Part shown: in pieces, positions 26,036 to 34,029 of the stretch
How the letters are laid out: the number at the start of each line of letters is the position of its first letter
Numbering within the stretch: the first letter of the stretch is position 1
Source of the DNA: Paenibacillus gorillae
GTDB taxonomy: Bacteria > Bacillota > Bacilli > Paenibacillales > Paenibacillaceae
NCBI RefSeq assembly: GCF_000513275.1
Contig: NZ_CBVJ010000134.1
Span: 1-64,000, forward strand
Length of the DNA stretch: 64,000 nt
Direction of reading: 5' to 3'
The notes under the pieces: generated by a model
The model's input: the letters and a program-made list of their open reading frames with translations, nothing else
Told to the model about the DNA's origin: nothing
Databases searched by the model: none
Program-made: the position numbers and the translations under genes

Positions 26036-27513
26036 CGGCCGCCACCACCTGCTCCGCCGCCGCTCGCACGGGTCGTTCCGCCTCCAGCGAATCCGCCACC
26101 ACCACCGCCGAATCCGCCTGCTCCGCCGCCAAAACCGCCCATTCCGCCAGGGAACATTTGCTGCTGAGAGGAAGACGACGTACTCGTGCCGACCGTTCCT
26201 TGCGGCAGCGCAATGAGTACGGAATCTCCTTCTTTAAGTCCAGATACAATTTCAACATAAGTCTCATCGCTAATCCCCGTCGTTACTTCGACCAGTTTCC
26301 CGCCTAATGCAGCACCCGGCATCCGGTTTGCTTGACCCGTTCTGCCTGACGCAGCGGCGCTTCCTGCATTGCCGCCGGTGCGTCCGTCTTGCGCGGTGCC
26401 TTGAGAACCTTGGGTACCTTGAGTGCCTTTGGCACCTTGGGTACCTTGGGTGCCTTGTGTGCCTTGAGTTCCTTTAGTACCTTCGCCTCCTTGTGTACCT
26501 CCAGCACCTTGACCGCCTTCGACACCCTCCTGCCCAGAACCGATTCCTTGCCGGGAACCCTGCGTTCCCGCAGCCGCTGTGCTGCTATCATCAGGCACTC
26601 GTACGAATGATTTGCCCATCATTTGGAGTACAGCTGCCACTGGCACTACAACAATATCCTTCTTCGATTCAATTACAATATCCGCCTGACCTGACATTCC
26701 GGCAATGATTCCTTCCGTCTCAGCAAGGGTGATTGTCACGTCGTACGCCGCAACTCCGTTAGAGGACGTACCTTCTTTTGCTAACTCCTCCACCGTGCCT
26801 TCAAACGTTTTGTCCGGCAAAGCGTTCAGATTAACACGCACAGCTTGCCCGACCTTCATTTTCGGCATATCCAGCTCATCGACCTGAATTTTAAACTTTA
26901 AAGCCGCATAGTCTACAATTTCAGCAACCGTTGCATTACCTTGCAACTCATCACCCGCTGCAATATCACCAGTTGTGACTTGGCCGCCAATTGGCGCCGT
27001 AACTTGCTTCACCTCAGACTGCTGCTCATACAAATCGGCAAGATCCGCTTTGTTCTGCTCCATGTCCAGCTTTAGCATGTCTATGTTGTTAACGATAGAT
27101 TCCTTTTGTGCATCTTCGTTTTCCGTTCCTGTTGCCTGCTTGTACTGTGTTTGATACTGTTCCATCTGCATATCCTGCTTTTTGATTGACAGCTCCATTT
27201 TTTTGATCTGGCTGCTGACGTCTGCAGATTCGAAGGTAACGAGCACTTGCCCCTTTTTGACGATGTCTCCGACCTTAAAGCCGACTGTCTTCACCGTTCC
27301 GCTTGTTCCAGCCAATACCGTTGCACGATTATCGGCCGTAACTGAGCCTGTCCCGCTAATTTTCACTTCAATATTGCCTTTTGTTGCTTTTACCGTCTGT
27401 GCAGTTGGCTTCTGCGTCTCCGCCGCCTTATCGCGGAAAAAATAATAATACGCTCCCGCACCTGCAGCAACCAGAATAACAATAACTCCAATCCATAACG
27501 TCCACTTTTTCAT
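26032..27513 (-). CDS. MacA-like efflux adaptor with collagen-like Gly-X-Y insert
   Basis: Membrane-anchored HlyD/MacA family adaptor of 493 residues. An N-terminal TM helix (WTLWIGVIVILVAAGAGAYYYF) precedes a biotinyl-lipoyl-like domain (KVGDIVKKGQVLVTFESAD), a coiled-coil hairpin, and the second lipoyl half and beta-barrel (DELDMPKMKVGQAVRVNLNAL). Between the beta-barrel and the last domain lies a Gly/Thr/Gln insert with about eleven GTQ-like triplets; the C-terminus is Gly-rich (GGFGGGAGGFGGGG). The ATG at 27513 has AGGTGG 8 bases upstream. It heads the three-gene operon. The Gly-X-Y tract is unusual for this family. Confidence 0.88.
   Translation of the reverse strand: MKKWTLWIGVIVILVAAGAGAYYYFFRDKAAETQKPTAQTVKATKGNIEVKISGTGSVTADNRATVLAGTSGTVKTVGFKVGDIVKKGQVLVTFESADVSSQIKKMELSIKKQDMQMEQYQTQYKQATGTENEDAQKESIVNNIDMLKLDMEQNKADLADLYEQQSEVKQVTAPIGGQVTTGDIAAGDELQGNATVAEIVDYAALKFKIQVDELDMPKMKVGQAVRVNLNALPDKTFEGTVEELAKEGTSSNGVAAYDVTITLAETEGIIAGMSGQADIVIESKKDIVVVPVAAVLQMMGKSFVRVPDDSSTAAAGTQGSRQGIGSGQEGVEGGQGAGGTQGGEGTKGTQGTQGTQGTQGAKGTQGTQGSQGTAQDGRTGGNAGSAAASGRTGQANRMPGAALGGKLVEVTTGISDETYVEIVSGLKEGDSVLIALPQGTVGTSTSSSSQQQMFPGGMGGFGGGAGGFGGGGGGFAGGGTTRASGGGAGGGGR
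26395..26490. repeat. 9-bp minisatellite encoding Gly-Thr-Gln triplets
   Basis: About ten tandem 9-mers of the type ACCTTGGGT, with variants, encode GTQ, GTK, GAK and GSQ triplets in the adaptor. Such tracts change length readily by slippage; the reading frame is always kept because the unit is nine bases. Confidence 0.8.
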
Positions 27514-28216
27514 GGGCGCATCCACCTCTCTATCGGTCATGAATAAGGACGAATATATCATCCAAAAATGAACGTTAGATGAACGAGTACCCTTTCTAAT
27601 CAGAGACTTGTGGAGGCATATTGAGGTATATGTAACAATACTTTAGTGCCCGTATGGGCTTCCAGTAATTCTCCTCCTTCTTGTCTTGGTGCTGACCTCT
27701 TTTCACTTTTGTTGTTCAACAAAGTCAGATAAATACTACTAGTACCAAACTGCTGCAATATCGTTACTCAACTGCCCACCGTGTCCACTGCTAAGCGAAT
27801 ATTGTTCGACTAGCTACTCTGTCTTTACTGCACTAATGTTACTCAACTAACTAATCTGCACACACTGCGCCATGTACCCAACTTCCTTACTTCCAGCCAC
27901 CTTTACTCCTGCAACGTTGCCAATTTCTTTAAATGCAGTACTTTCACTCTTGCCGCTATTTTATATACTTTTATTACAACAGGGGATGTTTATGGGTCCC
28001 AAACTCTGCTCCATTCTGCTTCAATCCGCTCTAACATACCAATCTCTACCCTATCAGCGAAGCACCTTCGCTATTTAACGAAGCCAAGTTCGCTGCAACC
28101 TCTAGAGACAGCTTCATTAGCTCAATTAGCGAAGCTAACTTCGCAGTTCATGAACCTTGGTTCACCATTAGCGAACTTCTCTTCGCTGTAAGATTTGACC
28201 CCCAGCATAACTGGCG
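27514..28216. other. Gene-free region with degenerate short inverted repeats
   Basis: No supported gene was found. Related fragments recur: CGTTACTCAACT near 27763 and TGTTACTCAACT near 27838, and several short dyads of the type AGCGAAG-N3-5-CTTCGCT between about 28055 and 28195 (for example around 28057-28074 and 28171-28191). These look like decayed relatives of the 71-bp repeat that follows. The promoter of the efflux operon should be here but was not recognised. Confidence 0.5.
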
Positions 28217-28550
28217 ATTAACGAAGTTAGCTTCGTTCTTTTGCGAACCCGCTTCGTTAATCCGCCACATCACAACAAAACCGACGCATTAGCGAAGCCA
28301 GCTTCGTTCTTTTGCGAATCTGGTTCGCTAATCACGCTCACCACAGCAAACCCCAACAGATTAGCGAAGCCAGCTTCGTTCTTTTGCGAATCTGCTTCGT
28401 TAATCCACCGCATCACAACAAAACCGACGCATTAGCGAAGCCAGCTTCGTTCTTTTGCGAACCCGCTTCGTTAATCCGCCGCATCACAACAAAACCAACG
28501 CATTAACGAATCCAGCTTCGTTCTTTTGCGAACCCGCTTCGCTATAACCC
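28217..28550. repeat. 71-bp tandem repeat, about 4.7 copies, with paired hairpins
   Basis: Units begin at 28217, 28288, 28360, 28431 and 28502 with ATTAGCGAAG or ATTAACGAAG; lengths are 71, 72, 71 and 71 bp plus a partial last copy. Each unit has two dyads, AGCGAAGCCAGCTTCGTT and GCGAACCCGCTTCGTTAA, joined by CTTTT, then a spacer ending CACAACAAAACCGACGC. Identity between units 1, 3 and 4 is very high. Because 71 is not a multiple of three, the repeat is not protein-coding. It lies between the murA terminator and the efflux operon. Confidence 0.92.
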
Positions 28551-28566
28551 ATCGTGAACAAAACAC

Positions 28567-28588
28567 AAAAAAGCCTCCAATCGGAGGC
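28567..28588 (-). terminator. Terminator of murA
   Basis: Minus strand: GCCTCC-GATT-GGAGGC followed by TTTTTT. It lies about 50 bases after the murA stop. Confidence 0.9.
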
Positions 28589-28635
28589 CCAAGTTAGGCC
28601 GCCAATCGGAAGCTTTTCTATTACATCATATTCAG

Positions 28636-30027
28636 TTACGCCCAAGTAGGCTGTACTTTCACACGTTTGTAGCTGCTGGACGTCTCCGCAGCTGCCGATT
28701 CAGTGCTATGCGACGACGCAGATACTGCTGCAGCAGCTACCGCCACTGGAGCTTCTGCTGCTACCGCGGCAGCCTCCACACGGCTGATCGACGCGCCAAG
28801 GGATGCAAGCTTGCCTGTAATGTTCACATAGCCGCGGTCCACATGGTGAATGCCGCTAATTTCGGTCTCACCGTCCGCGCGCAGCGCCGCGCAAATAAGC
28901 GCTGCTCCTGCCCGCAGATCGGTTGCGCAAACTTTAGCCCCCGAAAGCTGAGCGCCGCCGCTTACGAAAGCGGAGCGTCCTTCAACCTTGATCTGAGCGC
29001 TCATCTTCTGGAATTCCTCAACATGCATGAAACGATTCTCAAATACCGTTTCCGTAACAACCGCCGTACCTTCTGCCACAAGGAGCAATGCCATCATTTG
29101 CGATTGCATGTCAGTTGGGAAGCCTGGATGAGGCAGCGTCTTCACATCGACTGATTTCAGCGAGCGCCCTGCTGTTACCCGGATACCGCTATCCGACTCC
29201 GATACTTCAACGCCCATCTCCTGCAGCTTCGAAATGACCGGCGTCAAATGATCGGAAATTGCACCTTCAACAAATACATCTCCGCCTGTAATCGCCGCAG
29301 CAATCATATACGTGCCTGCTTCTACACGATCCGGAATCACGTTATGCTTTGCGCCATGCATTTGATCTACGCCTTCAATGCGGATCATGCCTGTCCCCGC
29401 GCCGCGCACCTTCGCGCCCATCGCATTCAAATAATTAGCCAAATCAACGATTTCCGGTTCTTTGGCCGCATTCTCGATCGTGGTCGTACCTTCGGCAAGA
29501 GCTGCCGCCATCATAATATTTTCAGTCGCGCCGACGCTGGCGACATCCAAGTAAATTTTGGCACCCTTGAGCCGCTTTGCAACACTGGCTTCAATAAAGC
29601 CGTGACCCAGCGTAATTTCGGCGCCCATCGCCTCAAAGCCCTTCAAATGCTGGTCAATCGGTCTAGTACCGATCGCACAGCCGCCCGGAAGCGAAATCCG
29701 TACTTTGCCGATACGGGCAAGCAGCGGTCCCATTACCAGGAATGATGCCCGCATTTTACGAATCAATTCATACGGTGCTTCAAAGGATGTAATCGATGCC
29801 GCAGAAATGCGCATCGTCTCATTGTTATAGCTTAATTTGGCGCCCAGTGACGCCAGTACCTGCTGTATAGTCATCACGTCATCGAGGAGGGGTACGTCAC
29901 AGATGACGCTGTCTCCTTCCGCTGCGAGCAAAGAGGCCGCCAATATAGGGAGTACTGCATTTTTAGCACCGCTGACACGGACAGTTCCCGACAAGCGCTG
30001 GCCTCCGCGGACGATAATTTTGGTCAT
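28636..30027 (-). CDS. murA: UDP-N-acetylglucosamine 1-carboxyvinyltransferase MurA
   Basis: Cytosolic enzyme that transfers enolpyruvate from PEP to UDP-GlcNAc, the first committed step of peptidoglycan synthesis and the target of fosfomycin. Active-site Cys117 (PGGCAIGTRP) is intact; GQRLSGTVRVSGAKNAVLPILAA-type N-terminus and the ENRFMHVEEF motif are present. The ATG at 30027 has GGAGG 10 bases upstream. At 463 residues it is ~45 longer than usual: after GKLASLGASISRVE it carries an Ala/Val/Ser-rich tail ending YKRVKVQPTWA. Synteny with spoIID and the DUF1146 gene matches murAA of B. subtilis. Confidence 0.95.
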   Translation of the reverse strand: MTKIIVRGGQRLSGTVRVSGAKNAVLPILAASLLAAEGDSVICDVPLLDDVMTIQQVLASLGAKLSYNNETMRISAASITSFEAPYELIRKMRASFLVMGPLLARIGKVRISLPGGCAIGTRPIDQHLKGFEAMGAEITLGHGFIEASVAKRLKGAKIYLDVASVGATENIMMAAALAEGTTTIENAAKEPEIVDLANYLNAMGAKVRGAGTGMIRIEGVDQMHGAKHNVIPDRVEAGTYMIAAAITGGDVFVEGAISDHLTPVISKLQEMGVEVSESDSGIRVTAGRSLKSVDVKTLPHPGFPTDMQSQMMALLLVAEGTAVVTETVFENRFMHVEEFQKMSAQIKVEGRSAFVSGGAQLSGAKVCATDLRAGAALICAALRADGETEISGIHHVDRGYVNITGKLASLGASISRVEAAAVAAEAPVAVAAAAVSASSHSTESAAAETSSSYKRVKVQPTWA

Positions 30028-30084
30028 CTTATAGTTCCCTCCGCGAACTGATTTTCGTTCATCGCTTTTATTCATCCAACCTTC

Positions 30085-30114
30085 ATCATAGCATTAATTT
30101 ACACAAATCGACAA
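30085..30114 (-). promoter_or_regulatory. Putative murA promoter
   Basis: Minus strand: TTGTCG (30109-30114), 18-base spacer, TATGAT (30085-30090). The transcript would begin about 50 bases before the murA ATG. Confidence 0.5.
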
Positions 30115-30399
30115 GCATAAAATAAAATCCAAATGTTACCTGCTAATTCCATCGCAAGAATTGCTTTTTTATAAGAAAAAAGTGTCGAATGATGTGCTTG
30201 AGCGGCGTTTTTAACATGTTTCCCAATGAGATCCGTACGTTTCGCGTCGATCGGCGGCGAATAGCGGCATAAGCTGTACCGGCATACAGGCAAAAGCAGG
30301 CAGCATTGTGGTCTTCATCCCGCGATTTATAACTATTCGGACACTATTGTCATTTTCGTACCGTCATGTATTACCCATTGTTGACTCTTTTCGCGATTG
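30115..30399. other. Intergenic region between the DUF1146 gene and murA
   Basis: No gene, no convincing terminator hairpin and no repeat was seen. An AT-rich dyad (CTTTTTTATAAGAAAAAAG) lies near 30163-30181. Confidence 0.35.
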
Positions 30400-30663
30400 T
30401 TATTCGACAAAACTCCTCAGCATGACCGACCAGGACCAATAGTCCAGAATAAAGCCGGCGAACGCATGCCCCAGTATAACCGCAATTAATATTTGAACCA
30501 TGCGAGCCTTTGGACTGCGCGGAGATTTGAAAAAAGTATCCATTTTCACTTCCTGCAAAATGTACCATACAAAAATAATGCTGATGATAGTCACGACAAT
30601 GGAAAATAACCCAGTCACTCCAGTTGTCGTTGCAATATCTCTTGCCATTTGCTCGGTGCCCAT
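30400..30663 (-). CDS. DUF1146 family small membrane protein (YwzB-like)
   Basis: A protein of 87 residues with two TM helices (GLFSIVVTIISIIFVWYIL and a second near ILIAVILGHAFAGFIL) and the conserved ARMVQILIAV-type centre of DUF1146. The second ATG (30663) is favoured: AGGAGG lies 6 bases upstream, and the first ATG overlaps that spacer. In B. subtilis the homologue ywzB also sits between the atp operon and murAA. Function unknown. Confidence 0.85.
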   Translation of the reverse strand: MGTEQMARDIATTTGVTGLFSIVVTIISIIFVWYILQEVKMDTFFKSPRSPKARMVQILIAVILGHAFAGFILDYWSWSVMLRSFVE

Positions 30664-30702
30664 GAACATCCTCCTGCTTATTCATCCGATCCTGCCTATT
30701 GC

Positions 30703-33606
30703 TTAGACGTATAACCGGAACAATAATGTTGTATACTCTGCCCGGCTCGCCTTCGCATCCGGCTGGAACCGATTGCCCTCTTTGCCCGAGACACTGCCCT
30801 TTAGCTTCAAAGCTTGCAGCATGGGAGCGGCCCAATGCAATTTGGAAACATCGGCATAGGGTGCAGAAGTAGGCTGAATCGGCTTCACACCATCCGCCTG
30901 GCCGACAATGACAGTCATCTCGGCACGCGTGACGGGCTGATCCGGCTTAAATTGACCGCTCGGGAACCCCTTGATCCAGCCCTGCTCTACTGCCCTTCTG
31001 ATGGCGTCATACGCCCAGTGCTTTGAGTCGACATCTTTAAATCGAACGGTGTTTGCCGGCTTTAGCAGCGATACAGGCTTATAGGCTTTCACCACCATCG
31101 CCACCGCTTCTGCACGAGTAATCGGCCGATCCGGTTCAAACACATATTTTCCCGTTCCCGACACAATGCCGCGGCTGTTCATAGCCACGATCGCTTCCTT
31201 GGCCCAGTGGTCGCTTATATCGCGAAAACCCGCTGTCAGTTCATCGGCATTAATTCGGAAACGGTAGTATTGATTATCGAAAGGTGCGTTAGATGTCAGT
31301 TTAACATAATAGACCCCTGGTTGAAAAAGCCTTCCGTTTGCTTCAAGACTGCCAGAGCTGCCCGTGGACTGAGAGAAAATAAGCTTTTGCTTCTTATCAT
31401 AGGCTTCCAGCTTCATTTTAAAGCCTTCCGGAACGTCTTTGAGCCGCATATCGACGATACTTGGTTTTTGCAGGCGAAGCTGAAACCAGTCAACATCATT
31501 TTTTGTGCCGATTACCCCTACATACTCCGTACCTGGACTAACCAGTAATGCTTCATAATACTTATCATTTGGTTCGTTCGGATCATCATATTTCGGACTG
31601 TACTCCAGCTTCAGTGTATATGTGCCGACGGTTGGGCTCGCCTCCGCCGAAATCGCATTATGGACGCGAATATAATACTTGCCTGGAGTAACGGTGAGAA
31701 GCGGCGATTGCTCCGTCTCTCCTTCATGCTGATCATCATAGACAACGAGCGTCTGACCTGCCCGCTGAACAGCGAGCCCGGGATCGATGCGCACTGTGTT
31801 TGTGCTTAGTCTCAGTCTGAGCGTGCCGCTATGCGTAAAATTGATGACATACCAATCGCGGTCGGCGGTCTGATGGAAACTTCCGTTAATTGTCTGGCTG
31901 CGCGGCTGAAGCGTAAAAGCTGAATACGTCTTGTCGTTAGACTCGTATGCATCCTCAGCCATTCGAAAGGAGACGTTCAGCATATAAGGCAGCCTCGTAT
32001 TGTTACCGGCGTTGATCGCCTCCATTAACACAAGCTGGCGTCCTTTGCGAACCTTCCATTCCATACCCCGGGTCCCCAGCTTCGTCTCTTCCGATTTCAG
32101 CAGCTTGCCATCCGCATAATGCGAGAGGCGAATGGGCGGCGCTGTTTTCCCTTGCGGAAGCATGGACTCATAGCGGAGGTTCAACACCCCATCATAAGGA
32201 GCATCGATTGCATACCAATCCTTATCCCCGCCAGTCTCAAGTACGGCTGTAAGCTGACTAGGTAACGGAAAATAGCTCGCTTGGCTCATCCGATCGTTCG
32301 GCTCGTATCCGTCCGCTTTCAAAGAAGTGGTCACAGCTTTATCGATTTGCAGCAGCCCGTAACCGGATTGATTATCAAAACCTCGTGCACCGATATCCTT
32401 GGCCGTCTGGCGAAGCAGCTCCCGAATTTGATAGGGCTTCATCTCCGGGTAACGCGCCCAGATGAGCGCAGCAGCCGCTGCAACTTGCGGAGCGGCCATC
32501 GATGTGCCCTCTTCCTTCTTATACCGGCCGCCGACGGCCGTCGTATACACATTCCACGGAGCAACCAGATCCAGCTCGGGTCCAGGGTTGGATCGCGCGT
32601 CCGGCCTGCCGTCCGCTTGGGCTCCGCCAACGGCAAGCACCGTCGGATAGGCAGCCGGATATTTCACGGCAGCCTTGCTGCCTAGATTTACGCCGTCATT
32701 GCCGGCCGCGGCGACGAGCAGAGCGCCTTTGCTCTCTGCATAATCCACAATATCCAGCATGTACGGCGAATAACGATAAAGCCCCACCGACAGCACGATA
32801 ATTTTTGCCTGTTTGCGTACAGCGTACAGAATTGCTTCTCCTAGCTCCTGCTCTGTACCGTCCCCGCGGTGGTCCAACGCCTTGATCGGCATGAGCTTCG
32901 CTTTCCACAGAATGCCTGCCACACCGGTTCCATTATTGCCGGAAGCTGCAATAACTCCGGCAACACTCGTGCCGTGTCCATTATCATCATCCGGGGGCTG
33001 GTTCGGCTGGACAAGGTTGATGCCATTCACCAAGTTATCCTTCAAATCCGGATGATTCAGATCGACACCTGTATCAATTACAGCAATCGTCAGCAAGGTT
33101 TGCGTCCGAACGCTCTTCCACGCTTCCAGTGCGCCGATCTGCTTAAGGTAGATCTGTTTGCCCAGCTCCGGGTCGTTGGCTTCACCGTTATCAGCTGCAG
33201 CCGCCTGCAGCATTCGCTGCTCCGAAGCGCCGTCTCCTTCCGCAGACGGTTCATTTAATACGTGCACCGGACTATTCGGTTGCACGTATTCTACGCCCGG
33301 CGTGCTCCTAAGACCGTGCAGCCAAGGCTCTATGTCTGCGCACGGATCAGCGGGCGCGATGAGATCAACTGCCGTCTCACTTTGACGGCGGAGCAGCACC
33401 GTCCCGTGCAGCGCATGAGCATGCTCGGGACTGCTCCACTTGAGGAGCCACCCATGCGGCGACACCTCAGCAGAGGCTGGCCGCGCCTGCACCCGCTGCC
33501 CTTCAACTGAAGAGGCAGGCGCGGCGCAGGCGCAAATAAGCGCCGCCAGCAATAGCATGGCGACTGCCCTTTTGTATGGGTAAGGGTGCCAGAGAGGAAA
33601 TTTCAT
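30703..33606 (-). CDS. SLH-anchored subtilisin-like serine protease (S8)
   Basis: Secreted protease of 967 residues. A signal peptide with a hydrophobic core AVAMLLLAALICACAA comes first. The S8 domain has all three catalytic motifs: Asp in VIDTGVDLNHPDL, His in NGHGTSVAGVIAA and Ser in GTSMAAPQVAAA. Two or three PPC-like beta modules follow (DWYVINF, DWFQLRL motifs near residues 580-790). Three C-terminal SLH repeats (FRDISDHWAKEAI, FKDVDSKHWAYDAI, YADVSKLHWAAPM) should fix it to pyruvylated wall polymer. The ICACAA stretch could alternatively be read as a lipobox-like site, but the match is poor. It lies 39 bp upstream of the DUF1146 gene. Substrate unknown. Confidence 0.9.
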   Translation of the reverse strand: MKFPLWHPYPYKRAVAMLLLAALICACAAPASSVEGQRVQARPASAEVSPHGWLLKWSSPEHAHALHGTVLLRRQSETAVDLIAPADPCADIEPWLHGLRSTPGVEYVQPNSPVHVLNEPSAEGDGASEQRMLQAAAADNGEANDPELGKQIYLKQIGALEAWKSVRTQTLLTIAVIDTGVDLNHPDLKDNLVNGINLVQPNQPPDDDNGHGTSVAGVIAASGNNGTGVAGILWKAKLMPIKALDHRGDGTEQELGEAILYAVRKQAKIIVLSVGLYRYSPYMLDIVDYAESKGALLVAAAGNDGVNLGSKAAVKYPAAYPTVLAVGGAQADGRPDARSNPGPELDLVAPWNVYTTAVGGRYKKEEGTSMAAPQVAAAAALIWARYPEMKPYQIRELLRQTAKDIGARGFDNQSGYGLLQIDKAVTTSLKADGYEPNDRMSQASYFPLPSQLTAVLETGGDKDWYAIDAPYDGVLNLRYESMLPQGKTAPPIRLSHYADGKLLKSEETKLGTRGMEWKVRKGRQLVLMEAINAGNNTRLPYMLNVSFRMAEDAYESNDKTYSAFTLQPRSQTINGSFHQTADRDWYVINFTHSGTLRLRLSTNTVRIDPGLAVQRAGQTLVVYDDQHEGETEQSPLLTVTPGKYYIRVHNAISAEASPTVGTYTLKLEYSPKYDDPNEPNDKYYEALLVSPGTEYVGVIGTKNDVDWFQLRLQKPSIVDMRLKDVPEGFKMKLEAYDKKQKLIFSQSTGSSGSLEANGRLFQPGVYYVKLTSNAPFDNQYYRFRINADELTAGFRDISDHWAKEAIVAMNSRGIVSGTGKYVFEPDRPITRAEAVAMVVKAYKPVSLLKPANTVRFKDVDSKHWAYDAIRRAVEQGWIKGFPSGQFKPDQPVTRAEMTVIVGQADGVKPIQPTSAPYADVSKLHWAAPMLQALKLKGSVSGKEGNRFQPDAKASRAEYTTLLFRLYV

Positions 33607-33954
33607 TTATTGTGCCTCGGTAACTTCATATTTAGTAGGGCTGGCGAAGTGAAAATTTGTATGCAATAGAAGAATGAACAATTTTTTTATTCTATCGTTA
33701 TACAGTTCGCTTTACCGACTAAATTTTCCTTTCCTATTATAAATACACGACAAAAGACCTATGAAAAACAGCTTATCTTTTAAGTTTCTGGATGCATCTG
33801 CTTATATACCCCGCTGTGCCCAGCTCCGCAATTTCTGAGCTTCTATTTACGTACCCCCATTCTCTGTTTCTTAAACGAAACGGTGACTAATCGTATATAT
33901 GCTGCCTATCGCAGAAAATGAACTCCGCCACAAATTGTTAACCGCTTACTTACT
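33607..33954. other. AT-rich region between the subtilase gene and the nuo operon
   Basis: No gene was seen. It should contain the subtilase promoter. TATAAC and TATAAT-like hexamers occur near 33700-33750 on the minus strand, but none has a well-placed -35. Confidence 0.35.
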
Positions 33955-33999
33955 AAAAAAAAGCTGACCGCCGCGAAATCAGGTTCCGCTGCCGTCAGC
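33955..33999 (-). terminator. Terminator of the nuo operon
   Basis: Minus strand: GCTGACGGCAGCGG pairs imperfectly with CGCGGCGGTCAGC and is followed by TTTTTTTT. It begins about 30 bases after the nuoN stop. Confidence 0.88.
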
Positions 34000-34029
34000 C
34001 TATGCCCGCCTCCAATTCTGACAAATCTG

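Noticed and set aside
28241..28506. Small plus-strand frames in the 71-bp repeat with repeated LAKPASFFCE
   Set aside because: The 71-bp period breaks frame between units; the peptide repeats only reflect the DNA repeat.
28217..28550. CRISPR array
   Set aside because: Units are contiguous and nearly identical over their full length with no unique spacers, and no cas genes are present.
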